Shown: positions 18,302 through 26,644 of the stretch, one piece after another
How the letters are laid out: every line of letters begins with the position of its first letter
How positions within the stretch are numbered: position 1 is the first letter of the stretch
Source: Mesorhizobium sp. M2A.F.Ca.ET.046.03.2.1
Lineage (GTDB): Bacteria > Pseudomonadota > Alphaproteobacteria > Rhizobiales > Rhizobiaceae
Direction: 5' to 3'
DNA length: 64,000 nt
Assembly: GCF_003952425.1 (NCBI RefSeq)
Contig: NZ_CP034449.1
Coordinates: forward strand, 2,294,001 to 2,358,000
Position numbers and translations under genes: made by a program
Notes under the pieces: generated by a model
What the model was told of the DNA's origin: nothing
Seen by the model: only the letters and a program-made list of their open reading frames with translations
Database searches by the model: none

Positions 18302-18571
18302 CAAAACACCCAAAAAAAGTCACAGCTTTTGATTGACAGCTCTGCCACCTGGGCATGAGAGTGGTTGCAAGTCACAAGGGCTCGGAACTGCTAAGGGAGG
18401 GTGATGGCAGAGCCGCAACTTAGTGACCAGTTCATCTGGAACCAGCCAGATTTGCGCTTTTATCGAATCCGCGGGGGCGGATGCCGGGATCCTGAACCTG
18501 GCCAAGGGGCTCGTCGGTGCGGTGCGGGATACCGATCCTGGCGTCTCGCACCGACGAGGCTTTTCTATTTT
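18302..18571 (+). ncRNA. structured leader RNA or small RNA of unknown class
   Basis: A region of about 270 bases before the kinase gene at 18619 with several perfect stems: GCTCTGCCA/TGGCAGAGC (18339-18347 with 18405-18413, enclosing 57 bases), ATCTGG/CCAGAT (18434-18451), ATCCGC/GCGGAT with a GGGG loop (18467-18482), and a terminator hairpin at 18510-18558. It does not match the TPP, SAM, glycine or cobalamin riboswitch cores that I can recall. A short frame from 18404 has a good AAGGGAGG site, so translation of a leader peptide is an alternative. Attenuation or an independent small RNA are both possible. Confidence 0.5.
18510..18571 (+). terminator. intrinsic terminator inside the kinase leader
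   Basis: A perfect 12-bp stem CTCGTCGGTGCG/CGCACCGACGAG (18510-18521 and 18547-18558) with a 25-base loop is followed by gcttttctatttt. It ends 48 bases before the kinase start codon. It is much stronger than a chance hairpin and would stop transcription unless overcome. Confidence 0.8.
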
Positions 18572-18618
18572 GTCCCATCGTCGTTTTCCGTGGGACCGGT
18601 TGAGGCCGGAGCGAAGCC

Positions 18619-19503
18619 GTGAGCGCCGAAGACCGCATCCGCGCCCTGCCGTGCTGGAACGGCAGTATCGAGATCGAGCCGCTGCCGGGCGGCCTCAGCA
18701 ACGCCAATTTTGTCGTCACGGATGCCGCGGGGCGGCATGTCGTGCGCTTCGGCCAGGACTTTCCGTTCCACCACGTCTTTCGCGAGCGCGAGGTGATGAC
18801 GGCGCGGGCCGCGCATGCTGCTGGATTCGCGCCGGCCGTGCATTATGCCGAGCCCGGCATCCTGGTGACGGCGTTTCTCGGGGCAAAGACCTTTCTCGCC
18901 GAGGATGTGCGGGCCAATCTTGGCCGCGTGGCGGCGCTGCTGCGCGGCTTCCATCGCGAGATGCCGAGCCATGTCTCCGGCGCCGGCTTCATGTTCTGGG
19001 TGTTCCACGTCATCCGCGACTATGCGCGCACGCTTGACGAAGGCGGCAGCCGCAAGACGGATCAGTTGCCGCGCTATCTAGCGCTGGCCGACGAGCTCGA
19101 GCGGGCGCAAAAACTGCTGCCGATCGTCTTCGGCCACAACGATCTTTTGCCGGCCAATATCCTGGACGACGGCAAGCGGCTGTGGCTAATCGATTTCGAA
19201 TATGCCGGCTTCAACACGGCGATGTTCGATCTCGCGGGCGCCGCCTCCAATGCCGGCCTGAGCGACGATGAATCCTTCGCCTTCCTGACCGCCTATTTCA
19301 TGAAGGAGCCGGACAGCGAGATCCGCCGCTCGCACGCCGCCATGCAATGCGCCTCGCTGCTGCGCGAGGCGATGTGGAGCATGGTCTCCGAGCTTTATCT
19401 CGACGCGCCCGGCATCGACTATGTCGCCTATACCGAGGAAAACCTCGTCCGGCTCGACGCCGCGCTGGAGAACTACCGGACGAAATACGGGACCAAGCCA
19501 TGA
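18619..19503 (+). CDS. choline/ethanolamine-kinase-like phosphotransferase
   Basis: A 294-residue member of the LicA/aminoglycoside phosphotransferase fold. The nucleotide lobe has GGLSNANFVV near residue 22. The catalytic loop HNDLLPANIL has H173 and D175, and the metal-binding Asp is in IDFEYAG. The start is a GTG. The stop overlaps the start of the downstream flavoprotein (ATGA), so the two are coupled. Pairing with a dimethylglycine/sarcosine-type dehydrogenase suggests an N-methylated amino alcohol or related substrate rather than an antibiotic. A paralogue lies at 22699. The substrate is unproven. Confidence 0.82.
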   Translation: MSAEDRIRALPCWNGSIEIEPLPGGLSNANFVVTDAAGRHVVRFGQDFPFHHVFREREVMTARAAHAAGFAPAVHYAEPGILVTAFLGAKTFLAEDVRANLGRVAALLRGFHREMPSHVSGAGFMFWVFHVIRDYARTLDEGGSRKTDQLPRYLALADELERAQKLLPIVFGHNDLLPANILDDGKRLWLIDFEYAGFNTAMFDLAGAASNAGLSDDESFAFLTAYFMKEPDSEIRRSHAAMQCASLLREAMWSMVSELYLDAPGIDYVAYTEENLVRLDAALENYRTKYGTKP

Positions 19504-21953
19504 CCTTGCCCAGCCATGCCGAAATCGTCGTCATCGGCGGCGGCATCATCGGCTGTTCCACCGCCTATCATCTGGCGCGCGACCACAAGGCCGATGTGGT
19601 GCTGCTCGAGCAGGGCAAGCTGACCTCGGGCTCGACCTGGCACGCCGCCGGCCTGGTCGGGCAGTTGCGCTCGTCGGCCTCGATCACGCGCGTGCTCAAA
19701 TATTCGGTCGAGCTCTACAAGGGCCTCGAGGCCGAGACCGGCCTGGCGACCGGCTGGAAGATGACCGGCTGCCTGAGGCTCGCGACCAATGCCGACCGCT
19801 GGACCGAGTTCAAGCGGCTGGCAACGACGGCCAAAAGCTTCGGCATGGACATGCAGCTTCTGTCGCCGGCGGAAGTGAAGCGCATGTGGCCGCTGATGGA
19901 AACGGGCGACCTGGTCGGCGCCTCGTGGCTGCCAACCGACGGGCAGGCAAGCCCCTCCGACATCGCCCAGTCGCTCGCCAAGGGCGCGCGAATGCATGGC
20001 GCGAAACTGTTCGAGGACCTGCGCGTCACCGGCTTTACGATGAAGGACGGCCGCATCACGGCGGTGAAGACTTCCAAGGGCGACATCGCCTGCGACAAGG
20101 TGGTGAACTGCGCCGGGCAGTGGGCAAGGCAGGTCGGCGCGATGGCCGGCATCAACGTGCCGCTGCAGCCGGTCAAGCATCAGTATATCATCACCGAGAG
20201 GATCGAAGGGCTGGCGAACGACGCGCCGACGATCCGCGACCCCGACCGCCGCACCTATTTCAAGGAGGAGGTCGGCGGACTGGTGATGGGCGGCTATGAG
20301 CCCAACCCGCAGGCCTGGGCAACCGGGCTTCCCGGCGGCGACGTGCCCAACGACTGGGAGTTCCGCCTGTTCGACGACGATTACGATCATTTCGAACAGC
20401 ATATGAGCCAGGCAATCGAGCGCGTGCCGGCGCTCGCCCATGTCGGCGTCAAACAGATGATCAACGGGCCGGAAAGCTTCACGCCGGACGGCAACTTCAT
20501 CCTCGGCGTGGCGCCGGAATGCGCCAATATGTTCGTCGGCGCGGGCTTCAACGCCTTCGGCATCGCGTCGGGCGGCGGCGCCGGCTGGGTGCTGGCGCAA
20601 TGGGTGGTCGACGGCGAGGCGCCGCTCGATTTGTGGGTGGTCGACATCAGACGTTTCTCCAGCCTGCACCGCGACCGCGACTGGGTCCGCGACCGCACGC
20701 TGGAGGCCTATGGCAAGCATTACACGATCGGTTTCCCGCACGAAGAGTATCTCTCGGGACGGCCACGCATCGTCTCGCCGCTCTATGAGCGGCTGAAGAC
20801 GCATCGCGCGGTGTTCGGCTCCAAGCTTGGCTGGGAGCGGCCGAACTGGTTTGCGCCCGACGGCACAGCCGCCGAGGACGTCTATTCGATGGGCCGCCAG
20901 AACTGGTTCGGCCCGGTCGGCGACGAGCACCGGCATGTGCGCGAGAAGGTCGGCCTTTTCGACCAATCCTCCTTTGCCAAATACGAGCTGACCGGAAGCG
21001 ACGCGCTGAAGGCGCTCGACTGGATCTGCGCCAACGACGTCAACAAGCCGGTCGGACGGCTGACCTACACGCAGCTTCTCAACACGCGCGGCGGCATCGA
21101 GGCCGACCTCACCGTGTCGCGGCTCGGCGAGGAGCGGTTCTACATCGTCACCGGCACCGGCTTCCGCACGCATGACCTGTCCTGGATAAGCGACCATATC
21201 GGCTCCGGCCTCGACGCCAGGCTGACCGACGTCACGGAGGAGTACGGCACGCTCTCGCTGATGGGACCGCGCGCCCGCGACGTGCTGTCGGCGGTGACCG
21301 ATGCCGACGTTTCGAACGCCGCCTTCCCCTTCGGCCATGCCCGCGAGATCGCAATCGCCGGGCACACCGTGAAGGCGCTGCGCATCACCTATGTCGGCGA
21401 GCTCGGCTGGGAGCTGCATGTGCCGATCGCCGCCACCGGCGAGGTTTTTGATGTACTGATGGCGGCGGGCAAGGCACACGGCATTCGCCCGGTCGGCTAC
21501 CGGGCGCTGGAGTCGCTGCGACTGGAAAAAGGTTATCGCGCCTGGGGTTCCGACATCACGCCGAACGACACGCCGCTGGAGGCGGGGCTTGGCTGGGCGG
21601 TGAAGCTTCGCAAGAACACCGACTTCGTCGGACGCAAGGCGCTGGAGAACGCGACCGGCAAGCCGCCGACGAAACGCTTTGCCGGCTTCACGGTGGATGA
21701 GCCAGAGGTCGTGCTGGTCGGGCGGGAGACGATCCTGCGCAATGGCGAAGCTGTCGGCTACCTCACCAGCGGCGGCTACGGCTACACGGTCGAGAAGAAC
21801 ATCGGCTACGGCTATGTGCGCAATGCCGACGGCGTCGGCGACGAGTTCCTCGCCTCCGGCGACTACGAGCTGGTGGTGGCGATGGAACGCACGCCGGCAA
21901 AGATCCATCTCGAGGCGATGTACGACCCGGCCGGGAAGAGGGTAAAGGCTTGA
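19500..21953 (+). CDS. dimethylglycine/sarcosine-dehydrogenase-like flavoprotein with GcvT domain
   Basis: An 817-residue fusion. Residues 1-400 are a DAO-type FAD domain (IVVIGGGIIGCSTAYHLA). His48 in GSTWHAAG matches the covalent FAD histidine of dimethylglycine and sarcosine dehydrogenases. The C-terminal half is an aminomethyltransferase (GcvT) domain that transfers one-carbon units to tetrahydrofolate. The ATG at 19500 overlaps the kinase stop; an open frame upstream to 19347 lies inside the kinase gene and is rejected. Known relatives demethylate N-methyl glycine derivatives. The operon with a kinase suggests a modified substrate. Confidence 0.88.
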   Translation: MTLPSHAEIVVIGGGIIGCSTAYHLARDHKADVVLLEQGKLTSGSTWHAAGLVGQLRSSASITRVLKYSVELYKGLEAETGLATGWKMTGCLRLATNADRWTEFKRLATTAKSFGMDMQLLSPAEVKRMWPLMETGDLVGASWLPTDGQASPSDIAQSLAKGARMHGAKLFEDLRVTGFTMKDGRITAVKTSKGDIACDKVVNCAGQWARQVGAMAGINVPLQPVKHQYIITERIEGLANDAPTIRDPDRRTYFKEEVGGLVMGGYEPNPQAWATGLPGGDVPNDWEFRLFDDDYDHFEQHMSQAIERVPALAHVGVKQMINGPESFTPDGNFILGVAPECANMFVGAGFNAFGIASGGGAGWVLAQWVVDGEAPLDLWVVDIRRFSSLHRDRDWVRDRTLEAYGKHYTIGFPHEEYLSGRPRIVSPLYERLKTHRAVFGSKLGWERPNWFAPDGTAAEDVYSMGRQNWFGPVGDEHRHVREKVGLFDQSSFAKYELTGSDALKALDWICANDVNKPVGRLTYTQLLNTRGGIEADLTVSRLGEERFYIVTGTGFRTHDLSWISDHIGSGLDARLTDVTEEYGTLSLMGPRARDVLSAVTDADVSNAAFPFGHAREIAIAGHTVKALRITYVGELGWELHVPIAATGEVFDVLMAAGKAHGIRPVGYRALESLRLEKGYRAWGSDITPNDTPLEAGLGWAVKLRKNTDFVGRKALENATGKPPTKRFAGFTVDEPEVVLVGRETILRNGEAVGYLTSGGYGYTVEKNIGYGYVRNADGVGDEFLASGDYELVVAMERTPAKIHLEAMYDPAGKRVKA

Positions 21954-21965
21954 CCGCCGGGCCGG

Positions 21966-22598
21966 TCAGTTGACGCGCAGCACCAAGCCCCGGCTCGGCA
22001 CGGTATCGGTTTCGCCAGGCATCGAGGCGTAGGGCCGCGTCTCTTCGAGGCGGCTTAGGGTGCCGCGCGCTTCCAGCCCAGCGATGCGCTCCTCAAAGCC
22101 GGCATCCCACAGCGTGTTCTTGACGGTCAGCACGATGACGCCACCTGGACGGCAGATGCGGATCAGCTCGTCCAGGCCTTCGACGCCGACATGGCCCGAG
22201 GTGAAGACGCCCGCCGAAATGATGCCGGCATAGGCGCCGTCGGCGAAAGGCAGCGTGTCGCCCATCGCCAGGCGATGCAGCGCCGTGTAGACGCCCTTGG
22301 CGCCGGCCTTGTCCAGCATGCCTTGCGAGATGTCGAGCGCCTCGACCCGCGGATAGCCGGTGATGGCGAGCCACTCGCCGATCAGGCCGGTGCCGGCGCC
22401 GGCATCGAGCAAGGGTTCGGCGCCGCGCGGCAGGTGGCGGGCAAGCAGCGCCAGACAGATCGTCGGATGGCGATAGCCGGCGGCCGACATGTCGGCATCG
22501 TAGGTCTCGGACCAGCGGTCATAGATCGCGGCGACCTCATCCGGCCGCTTCGCCGCGTAGGCCGCGCTTAGCGAGCCGCTATGCTTGCCGTCCGTCAT
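21966..22598 (-). CDS. class I SAM-dependent methyltransferase
   Basis: A 210-residue methyltransferase. Motif I is LLDAGAGTGLIGEWL near residue 66, followed by an acidic VEALDIS strand end and IISAGVFTSGH at the active-site loop. I chose the ATG at 22598 since GAGGGGCGA sits directly upstream; the extension to 22733 would overlap the divergent kinase gene and is unlikely. It is convergent with the flavoprotein gene (12 bases between stops) and divergent from the second kinase. It resembles Williams-Beuren-type or UbiE-like methyltransferases. The substrate is unknown. Confidence 0.82.
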   Translation of the reverse strand: MTDGKHSGSLSAAYAAKRPDEVAAIYDRWSETYDADMSAAGYRHPTICLALLARHLPRGAEPLLDAGAGTGLIGEWLAITGYPRVEALDISQGMLDKAGAKGVYTALHRLAMGDTLPFADGAYAGIISAGVFTSGHVGVEGLDELIRICRPGGVIVLTVKNTLWDAGFEERIAGLEARGTLSRLEETRPYASMPGETDTVPSRGLVLRVN

Positions 22599-22698
22599 CG
22601 TCGCCCCTCGAAGCCGATTCATGTGCAAAGGATCATAGCCAAGCCGCCAAAACTGTGGAACCGTCCGAGCGACAACAATGGCGTGAAGGGGACACGAC

Positions 22699-23598
22699 AT
22701 GACCGACGAGCTGCGCGCTGCGCTGGCGGCCATTCCGGTGCTGGCGAGCTATGATGGGCCGCTGGAGCGGCTCGGCGGTCTGACCAACAGGGTCTACAGG
22801 GCGGGTGACGTGTGCCTGCGCATCCCCGGCAAGGGCACCGAGGAGTACATCAACCGCGCCAACGAGGCGGTGGCGGCGCGTGAGGCGGCCAGCGCCGGCG
22901 TCAGCCCGCTGGTGCTTTATGCCGATCCGGCGTCCGGTGTGATGGCGACGCGCTTCATCGCCGGCGCCGAGACGATGTCGCCCGAAAAATTCAAGGCGCG
23001 GCCGGGCAGCCCGGCGCGGGCTGGCGAGGCCTTCCGAAAGCTCCACTCTTCGGGTGCGGTGTTTCCCTTCCGGTTCGAGCTGTTCGCGATGATCGACGAC
23101 TATCTCAAGGTCCTGTCGACCAAGGACGTGGCGCTGCCGGCCGGCTATCACGACGTGGTGCGCGAGGCAGGCGCGGTGCGCGCGGCGCTTGCCGCGCAGG
23201 CCATCCCGCTTGCCGCCTGCCATTGCGATCCGCTGTGCGAGAACTTCCTCGATACGGGCGAGCGGATGTGGATCGTCGACTGGGAATATTCCGGCATGAA
23301 CGATCCGCTATGGGACCTCGGCGACCTCTCGGTCGAGGGCAGGTTCGATGCCGCGCAGGACGAGGAACTGATGCGCGCTTATTTCGGCGGCGAGGCGCGG
23401 CCGGCCGAGCGGGGCCGCGTCGTCATCTACAAGGCGATGTGCGACCTTTTGTGGACGCTGTGGGGCCTGATCCAGCTCGCCAACGACAATCCGGCCGACG
23501 ATTTCCGCGCCTATGCCGACGGCCGCTTCGCCCGCTGCAAGGCGCTGATGGAGACGGCGGAGTTTTCGCGGCACCTCGCCGCCGTGCGCCTGGACTAG
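22699..23598 (+). CDS. second choline/ethanolamine-kinase-like phosphotransferase
   Basis: A 299-residue LicA-type kinase, distinct from but related in fold to the gene at 18619. GGLTNRVYRAGD forms the nucleotide lobe, the catalytic loop CHCDPLCENFL has H175 and D177, and VDWEYSGMNDPLWDLGD contains the metal-binding Asp. This second set of motifs is nearer to true choline kinases than the first copy. It diverges from a methyltransferase with a 100-base gap that should hold both promoters. It may phosphorylate choline or ethanolamine for phospholipid head groups. The exact substrate is not proven. Confidence 0.82.
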   Translation: MTDELRAALAAIPVLASYDGPLERLGGLTNRVYRAGDVCLRIPGKGTEEYINRANEAVAAREAASAGVSPLVLYADPASGVMATRFIAGAETMSPEKFKARPGSPARAGEAFRKLHSSGAVFPFRFELFAMIDDYLKVLSTKDVALPAGYHDVVREAGAVRAALAAQAIPLAACHCDPLCENFLDTGERMWIVDWEYSGMNDPLWDLGDLSVEGRFDAAQDEELMRAYFGGEARPAERGRVVIYKAMCDLLWTLWGLIQLANDNPADDFRAYADGRFARCKALMETAEFSRHLAAVRLD

Positions 23599-23613
23599 AC
23601 CCATCCCAGCGAG

Positions 23614-24087
23614 TTACCTGAAAACCCTTTGTATCTCGTTCAACGACCCTGTTTCGTCGGACTTTTTGCAATACCAGATGAGCAGCGCGATGGTGCCGAT
23701 GGGGAAGAACCCCGCAAGCAGCTGATGCCAGCCGCTTCTGTTGATGTCATGCAGCCGGCGCGCGGTCATGGCAAGTGTCGGCAGAAGAACGGCAAGATTC
23801 CAAAGCGACGAAACGGCTTCGTTTCCCACAAAGATATCGACTATCCCCATAAGAACGGCGACGATGATTATGAAGAGGTAGGAATACCAGAACTCCGAGC
23901 GACTGGCCCTGCCGGAAAAGTTCACATAATTTCGGAAAAAGCTTGCAATCGCTTCACCAAAGTTCATCGACGGCGGCGTGTCACCGAAGCGATTGACGCC
24001 GGCCGGCGGTGCCCTCAAGACAAACAACAATGGCAAGCCGATAATGATCAGAATTATGAGCCAATGCCATATCGAGAAACTGCCCAT
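23614..24087 (-). CDS. DUF805 membrane protein
   Basis: A 157-residue inner-membrane protein. A hydrophobic N-terminal helix (WHWLIILIIIGLPLLFVL) precedes the DUF805 domain, which has NFSGRASRSEFWYSYLF and the hallmark ARRLHDINRSGWHQL. Two to three further helices follow. DUF805 proteins are widespread, with no settled biochemical role. The gene is convergent with the kinase gene (15 bases between stops). The coding DNA is less GC-rich than the neighbours. Confidence 0.88.
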   Translation of the reverse strand: MGSFSIWHWLIILIIIGLPLLFVLRAPPAGVNRFGDTPPSMNFGEAIASFFRNYVNFSGRASRSEFWYSYLFIIIVAVLMGIVDIFVGNEAVSSLWNLAVLLPTLAMTARRLHDINRSGWHQLLAGFFPIGTIALLIWYCKKSDETGSLNEIQRVFR

Positions 24088-24227
24088 TACTTTCCCCCCA
24101 ATACTCCAATCCTCGGAGCTATGATTATCCCGCCCGTCGGGCCGGAATCAATTGGAGATTGCACCCGATAGGCGGTTTTCACCGCAAATACTTTCCGGCC
24201 GCAAGGGCAGGGCGAGGTGGCCCGAGT

Positions 24228-25151
24228 CTAATTCACGCCCTTCGGCACGTTTTCGGGCGGCACCGCGGTTTCCACCACCTTCTGGCGATGGAAAATGAAG
24301 ATGCCGGCAAGCACGACGATCGCCGAGCCGGCCAGGATGCGCGGGCTCGGCACATCACCGAAGAAAACTAGGCCAAAGACAATGGCCCACAGAAGCAGGC
24401 TGTAATGCAGCGGCGCCAGCGTCGAGGCCGGCGCCAGCTTCAGCGCCCTTGTGATCATCAGATGGGCCGCGCAGGACACGACGCCAAGCAAGAGCATGGC
24501 GCCGAAGTCGAGCGCCGAGGGCGTATTCCATGCGCCGATGGTCAGCGCGCCGCCGACGATCAGCGTGCCGATGGTCTGCCAGGTGACCAAGGTCGTGTCG
24601 CTGGTGCCGCGGAGGAGCCGGCCAAGGATGATGGCGAAGCCGAAGGCCACGCTGCCAATCAGCGCATAGCTCGACGACAGCGAGAAAGCCGCCGAGGACG
24701 GCTTCAGGATGATCAGCACGCCGCAGAAGCCGACGAGGATCGCCAGCCAGCGGCGCCAGCCGACCTTTTCACCGAGCAAGAGGTGCGAAAGCGCGGCGAC
24801 ATAGATAGGCCCGGCCATGTAGAAGCTCATGACGTCGGCGAGCGGCAGGTGGACGACGGCGGCGTAGAAAAGTCCGGTGTCGAGCGTCGTCGCCACGACG
24901 CGCAAGAGTTGTAGCACCGGCCTGTCCATCTGGAACAGCTTGCCCGCGCCCTGGTTGGCGATCATCGGCCCCAGCACGATGAAGGCGCCGATCGAGCGGA
25001 TCAGCACAACCTGGCCGACGGAAAAACTGGCGACCAGCCATTTGCCCATCGCATCGTTCAGCGCGAACATGAAGTCGCCAGCCAGCATCAAAAGGATGCC
25101 GGCGAGCAACACGTTCCGGATCGTGAAATTGCGAGCGATGGTCTGAGCCAT
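24228..25151 (-). CDS. EamA/DMT-family transporter
   Basis: A 307-residue drug/metabolite transporter with about ten hydrophobic segments arranged as two EamA repeats. Segments include VLLAGILLMLAGDFMFALND and the second-repeat start YALIGSVAFGFAIILG. EamA proteins export amino acids, nucleosides or other small metabolites. The gene lies downstream of, and points the same way as, the amidohydrolase gene at 25233, so the two may be co-transcribed and handle related compounds. The substrate is not readable. Confidence 0.87.
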   Translation of the reverse strand: MAQTIARNFTIRNVLLAGILLMLAGDFMFALNDAMGKWLVASFSVGQVVLIRSIGAFIVLGPMIANQGAGKLFQMDRPVLQLLRVVATTLDTGLFYAAVVHLPLADVMSFYMAGPIYVAALSHLLLGEKVGWRRWLAILVGFCGVLIILKPSSAAFSLSSSYALIGSVAFGFAIILGRLLRGTSDTTLVTWQTIGTLIVGGALTIGAWNTPSALDFGAMLLLGVVSCAAHLMITRALKLAPASTLAPLHYSLLLWAIVFGLVFFGDVPSPRILAGSAIVVLAGIFIFHRQKVVETAVPPENVPKGVN

Positions 25152-25232
25152 GGCGCTCCCTAGCCGCAGGCCGCCGGTTTGACGAGGGAAAATCGGCCAG
25201 CCGGTAAGACCAGCGGCGGAAATCGGCTGGTT

Positions 25233-26513
25233 CTAACCCGCCTTGTGCCGCCGGTTCACCTGCGCCGGACGTCCGGAAATCGACAACCGCGTCTCCTGCC
25301 TGGTCCGCTCAGCGACGACCTTGCCCCTGGCGATGACGCAGAGGCGCTCGGGGCGCAGGCGAACGGCCTCGATTACGTTGCCGGCGTCGAGCACGACAAG
25401 GCTGGCCCGCTTGCCGACGGCGAGGCCAAGGTGGTCGAGCCCCATGATCGCGGCGTTGACACTGGTGACCATGTCGAAGCAGCGCGCCATATCGGCCGGG
25501 CTCGACATCTGCGCGACATGCAGACCCATGAAGGCGACGTCGAGCATGTCGGCGGTGCCCAGCGAATACCAGGGGTCAAGCACGCAATCCTGCCCCCAGC
25601 CGACGCGGATGCCGAGCGCCAGCATCTCCTTCACCCTGGTCAGGCCGCGCCGCTTCGGAAAAGTGTCATGACGCCCCTGCAGCATGATGTTGATCAGCGG
25701 GTTGGGGATGGCAGAGACACCGGCTTCAGCGATCAGCGGCAGGAGCTTCGAGACGTAGTAATTGTCCATCGAATGCATGGAGGTGAGATGCGAGCCGGCC
25801 ACCCTGCCCTGCAGGCCGAGACGCTGCGTTTCATAAGCGAGCTGCTCGATATGGCGCGACAGCGGATCGTCGGTCTCGTCGCAGTGCATGTCGACCATCA
25901 GGCCGCGTTTCGCCGCGATCTCGCAAAGCTCCGTCACCGAGCGCGTGCCGTCGGCCATGGTGCGCTCGAAATGCGGAATGCCGCCGACGATGTCGACGCC
26001 CATATCGAGCGCCCGGACAGTGTTCTTGAGCGCCGTCGGCGAGCGATAGAGGCCGTCCTGCGGAAACGCCACCAGCTGCAGGTCGATATAGGGCGCGACG
26101 GTTTTCTTGACGTCGAGCAGGGCTTCCACCGCGAGCAGCCGGTCGTCGCAGACATCGACATGGCTGCGAATGGCGAGCAGGCCCATCGACACGGCCCAGT
26201 CGCAATAGGCGAGCGCACGCTCGCGCACGGCCTCATGCGTCAGCAGCGGCTTCAGCTCGCCCCAAAGCGCGATGCCCTCGAGCAGCGTGCCAGACGCGTT
26301 GATGCGCGGAATGCCGTAGGAGAGGGTGGCGTCCATGTGGAAATGCGGATCGACGAAGGGCGGTGAAACAAGATTGCCCCGCGCGTCGATCTCGGTCGGC
26401 GCCGACCCTGTCAGCTTCTGCTCGATCGCGCGGATGGTTTCGCCGGCAATGCCGATATCGGCAATCCTGCCGTCCGGCAGGGTGCCGCCGCGCATGATGA
26501 GGTCGAAATCCAT
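25233..26513 (-). CDS. cytosine-deaminase-like amidohydrolase
   Basis: A 426-residue zinc/iron amidohydrolase closely similar to E. coli CodA. Metal ligands are H57 and H59 (DPHFHMD), H210 (MHCDETDD) and D309, with E213 as the catalytic acid. Long blocks such as PKRRGLTRVKEML and LGTADMLDVAFMGLH match CodA. The stretch that in CodA reads GHDDVFDPW is here GQDCVLDPW, so the residue after the metal Asp is Cys310 rather than Asp. That position lines the substrate pocket in CodA, so the substrate may be another N-heterocycle. Deamination or related hydrolysis is likely. Confidence 0.85.
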   Translation of the reverse strand: MDFDLIMRGGTLPDGRIADIGIAGETIRAIEQKLTGSAPTEIDARGNLVSPPFVDPHFHMDATLSYGIPRINASGTLLEGIALWGELKPLLTHEAVRERALAYCDWAVSMGLLAIRSHVDVCDDRLLAVEALLDVKKTVAPYIDLQLVAFPQDGLYRSPTALKNTVRALDMGVDIVGGIPHFERTMADGTRSVTELCEIAAKRGLMVDMHCDETDDPLSRHIEQLAYETQRLGLQGRVAGSHLTSMHSMDNYYVSKLLPLIAEAGVSAIPNPLINIMLQGRHDTFPKRRGLTRVKEMLALGIRVGWGQDCVLDPWYSLGTADMLDVAFMGLHVAQMSSPADMARCFDMVTSVNAAIMGLDHLGLAVGKRASLVVLDAGNVIEAVRLRPERLCVIARGKVVAERTRQETRLSISGRPAQVNRRHKAG

Positions 26514-26644
26514 CTGTCGTCACCCCTCTCAAGACCTGGCGATCATCGTGGCCGAAAAGACAGCCTTACGCAGCCTTTTCTTTCCCCGGCAGCCGAAAGG
26601 TTCCATCGCGCCGCAACTCGCTCTATAAGCCGCCTCGCGCCCTC

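Noticed and set aside
18302..18571. TPP, SAM or cobalamin riboswitch identity for the leader RNA
   Set aside because: A CATCTGG...CCAG stretch recalls part of TPP aptamers, but the CTGAGA and other core elements are missing; the SAM and cobalamin boxes are also absent.
18404..18622. Short plus-strand frame with good ribosome binding site inside the leader RNA
   Set aside because: After about 20 residues the product is Arg/Gly/Pro-rich and passes through the terminator hairpin. I keep it only as a possible leader peptide, not as a gene.
19473..21908. 811-codon minus-strand frame opposite the GcvT-fused flavoprotein
   Set aside because: Antisense shadow of a clearly conserved protein, without ribosome binding site or domain.
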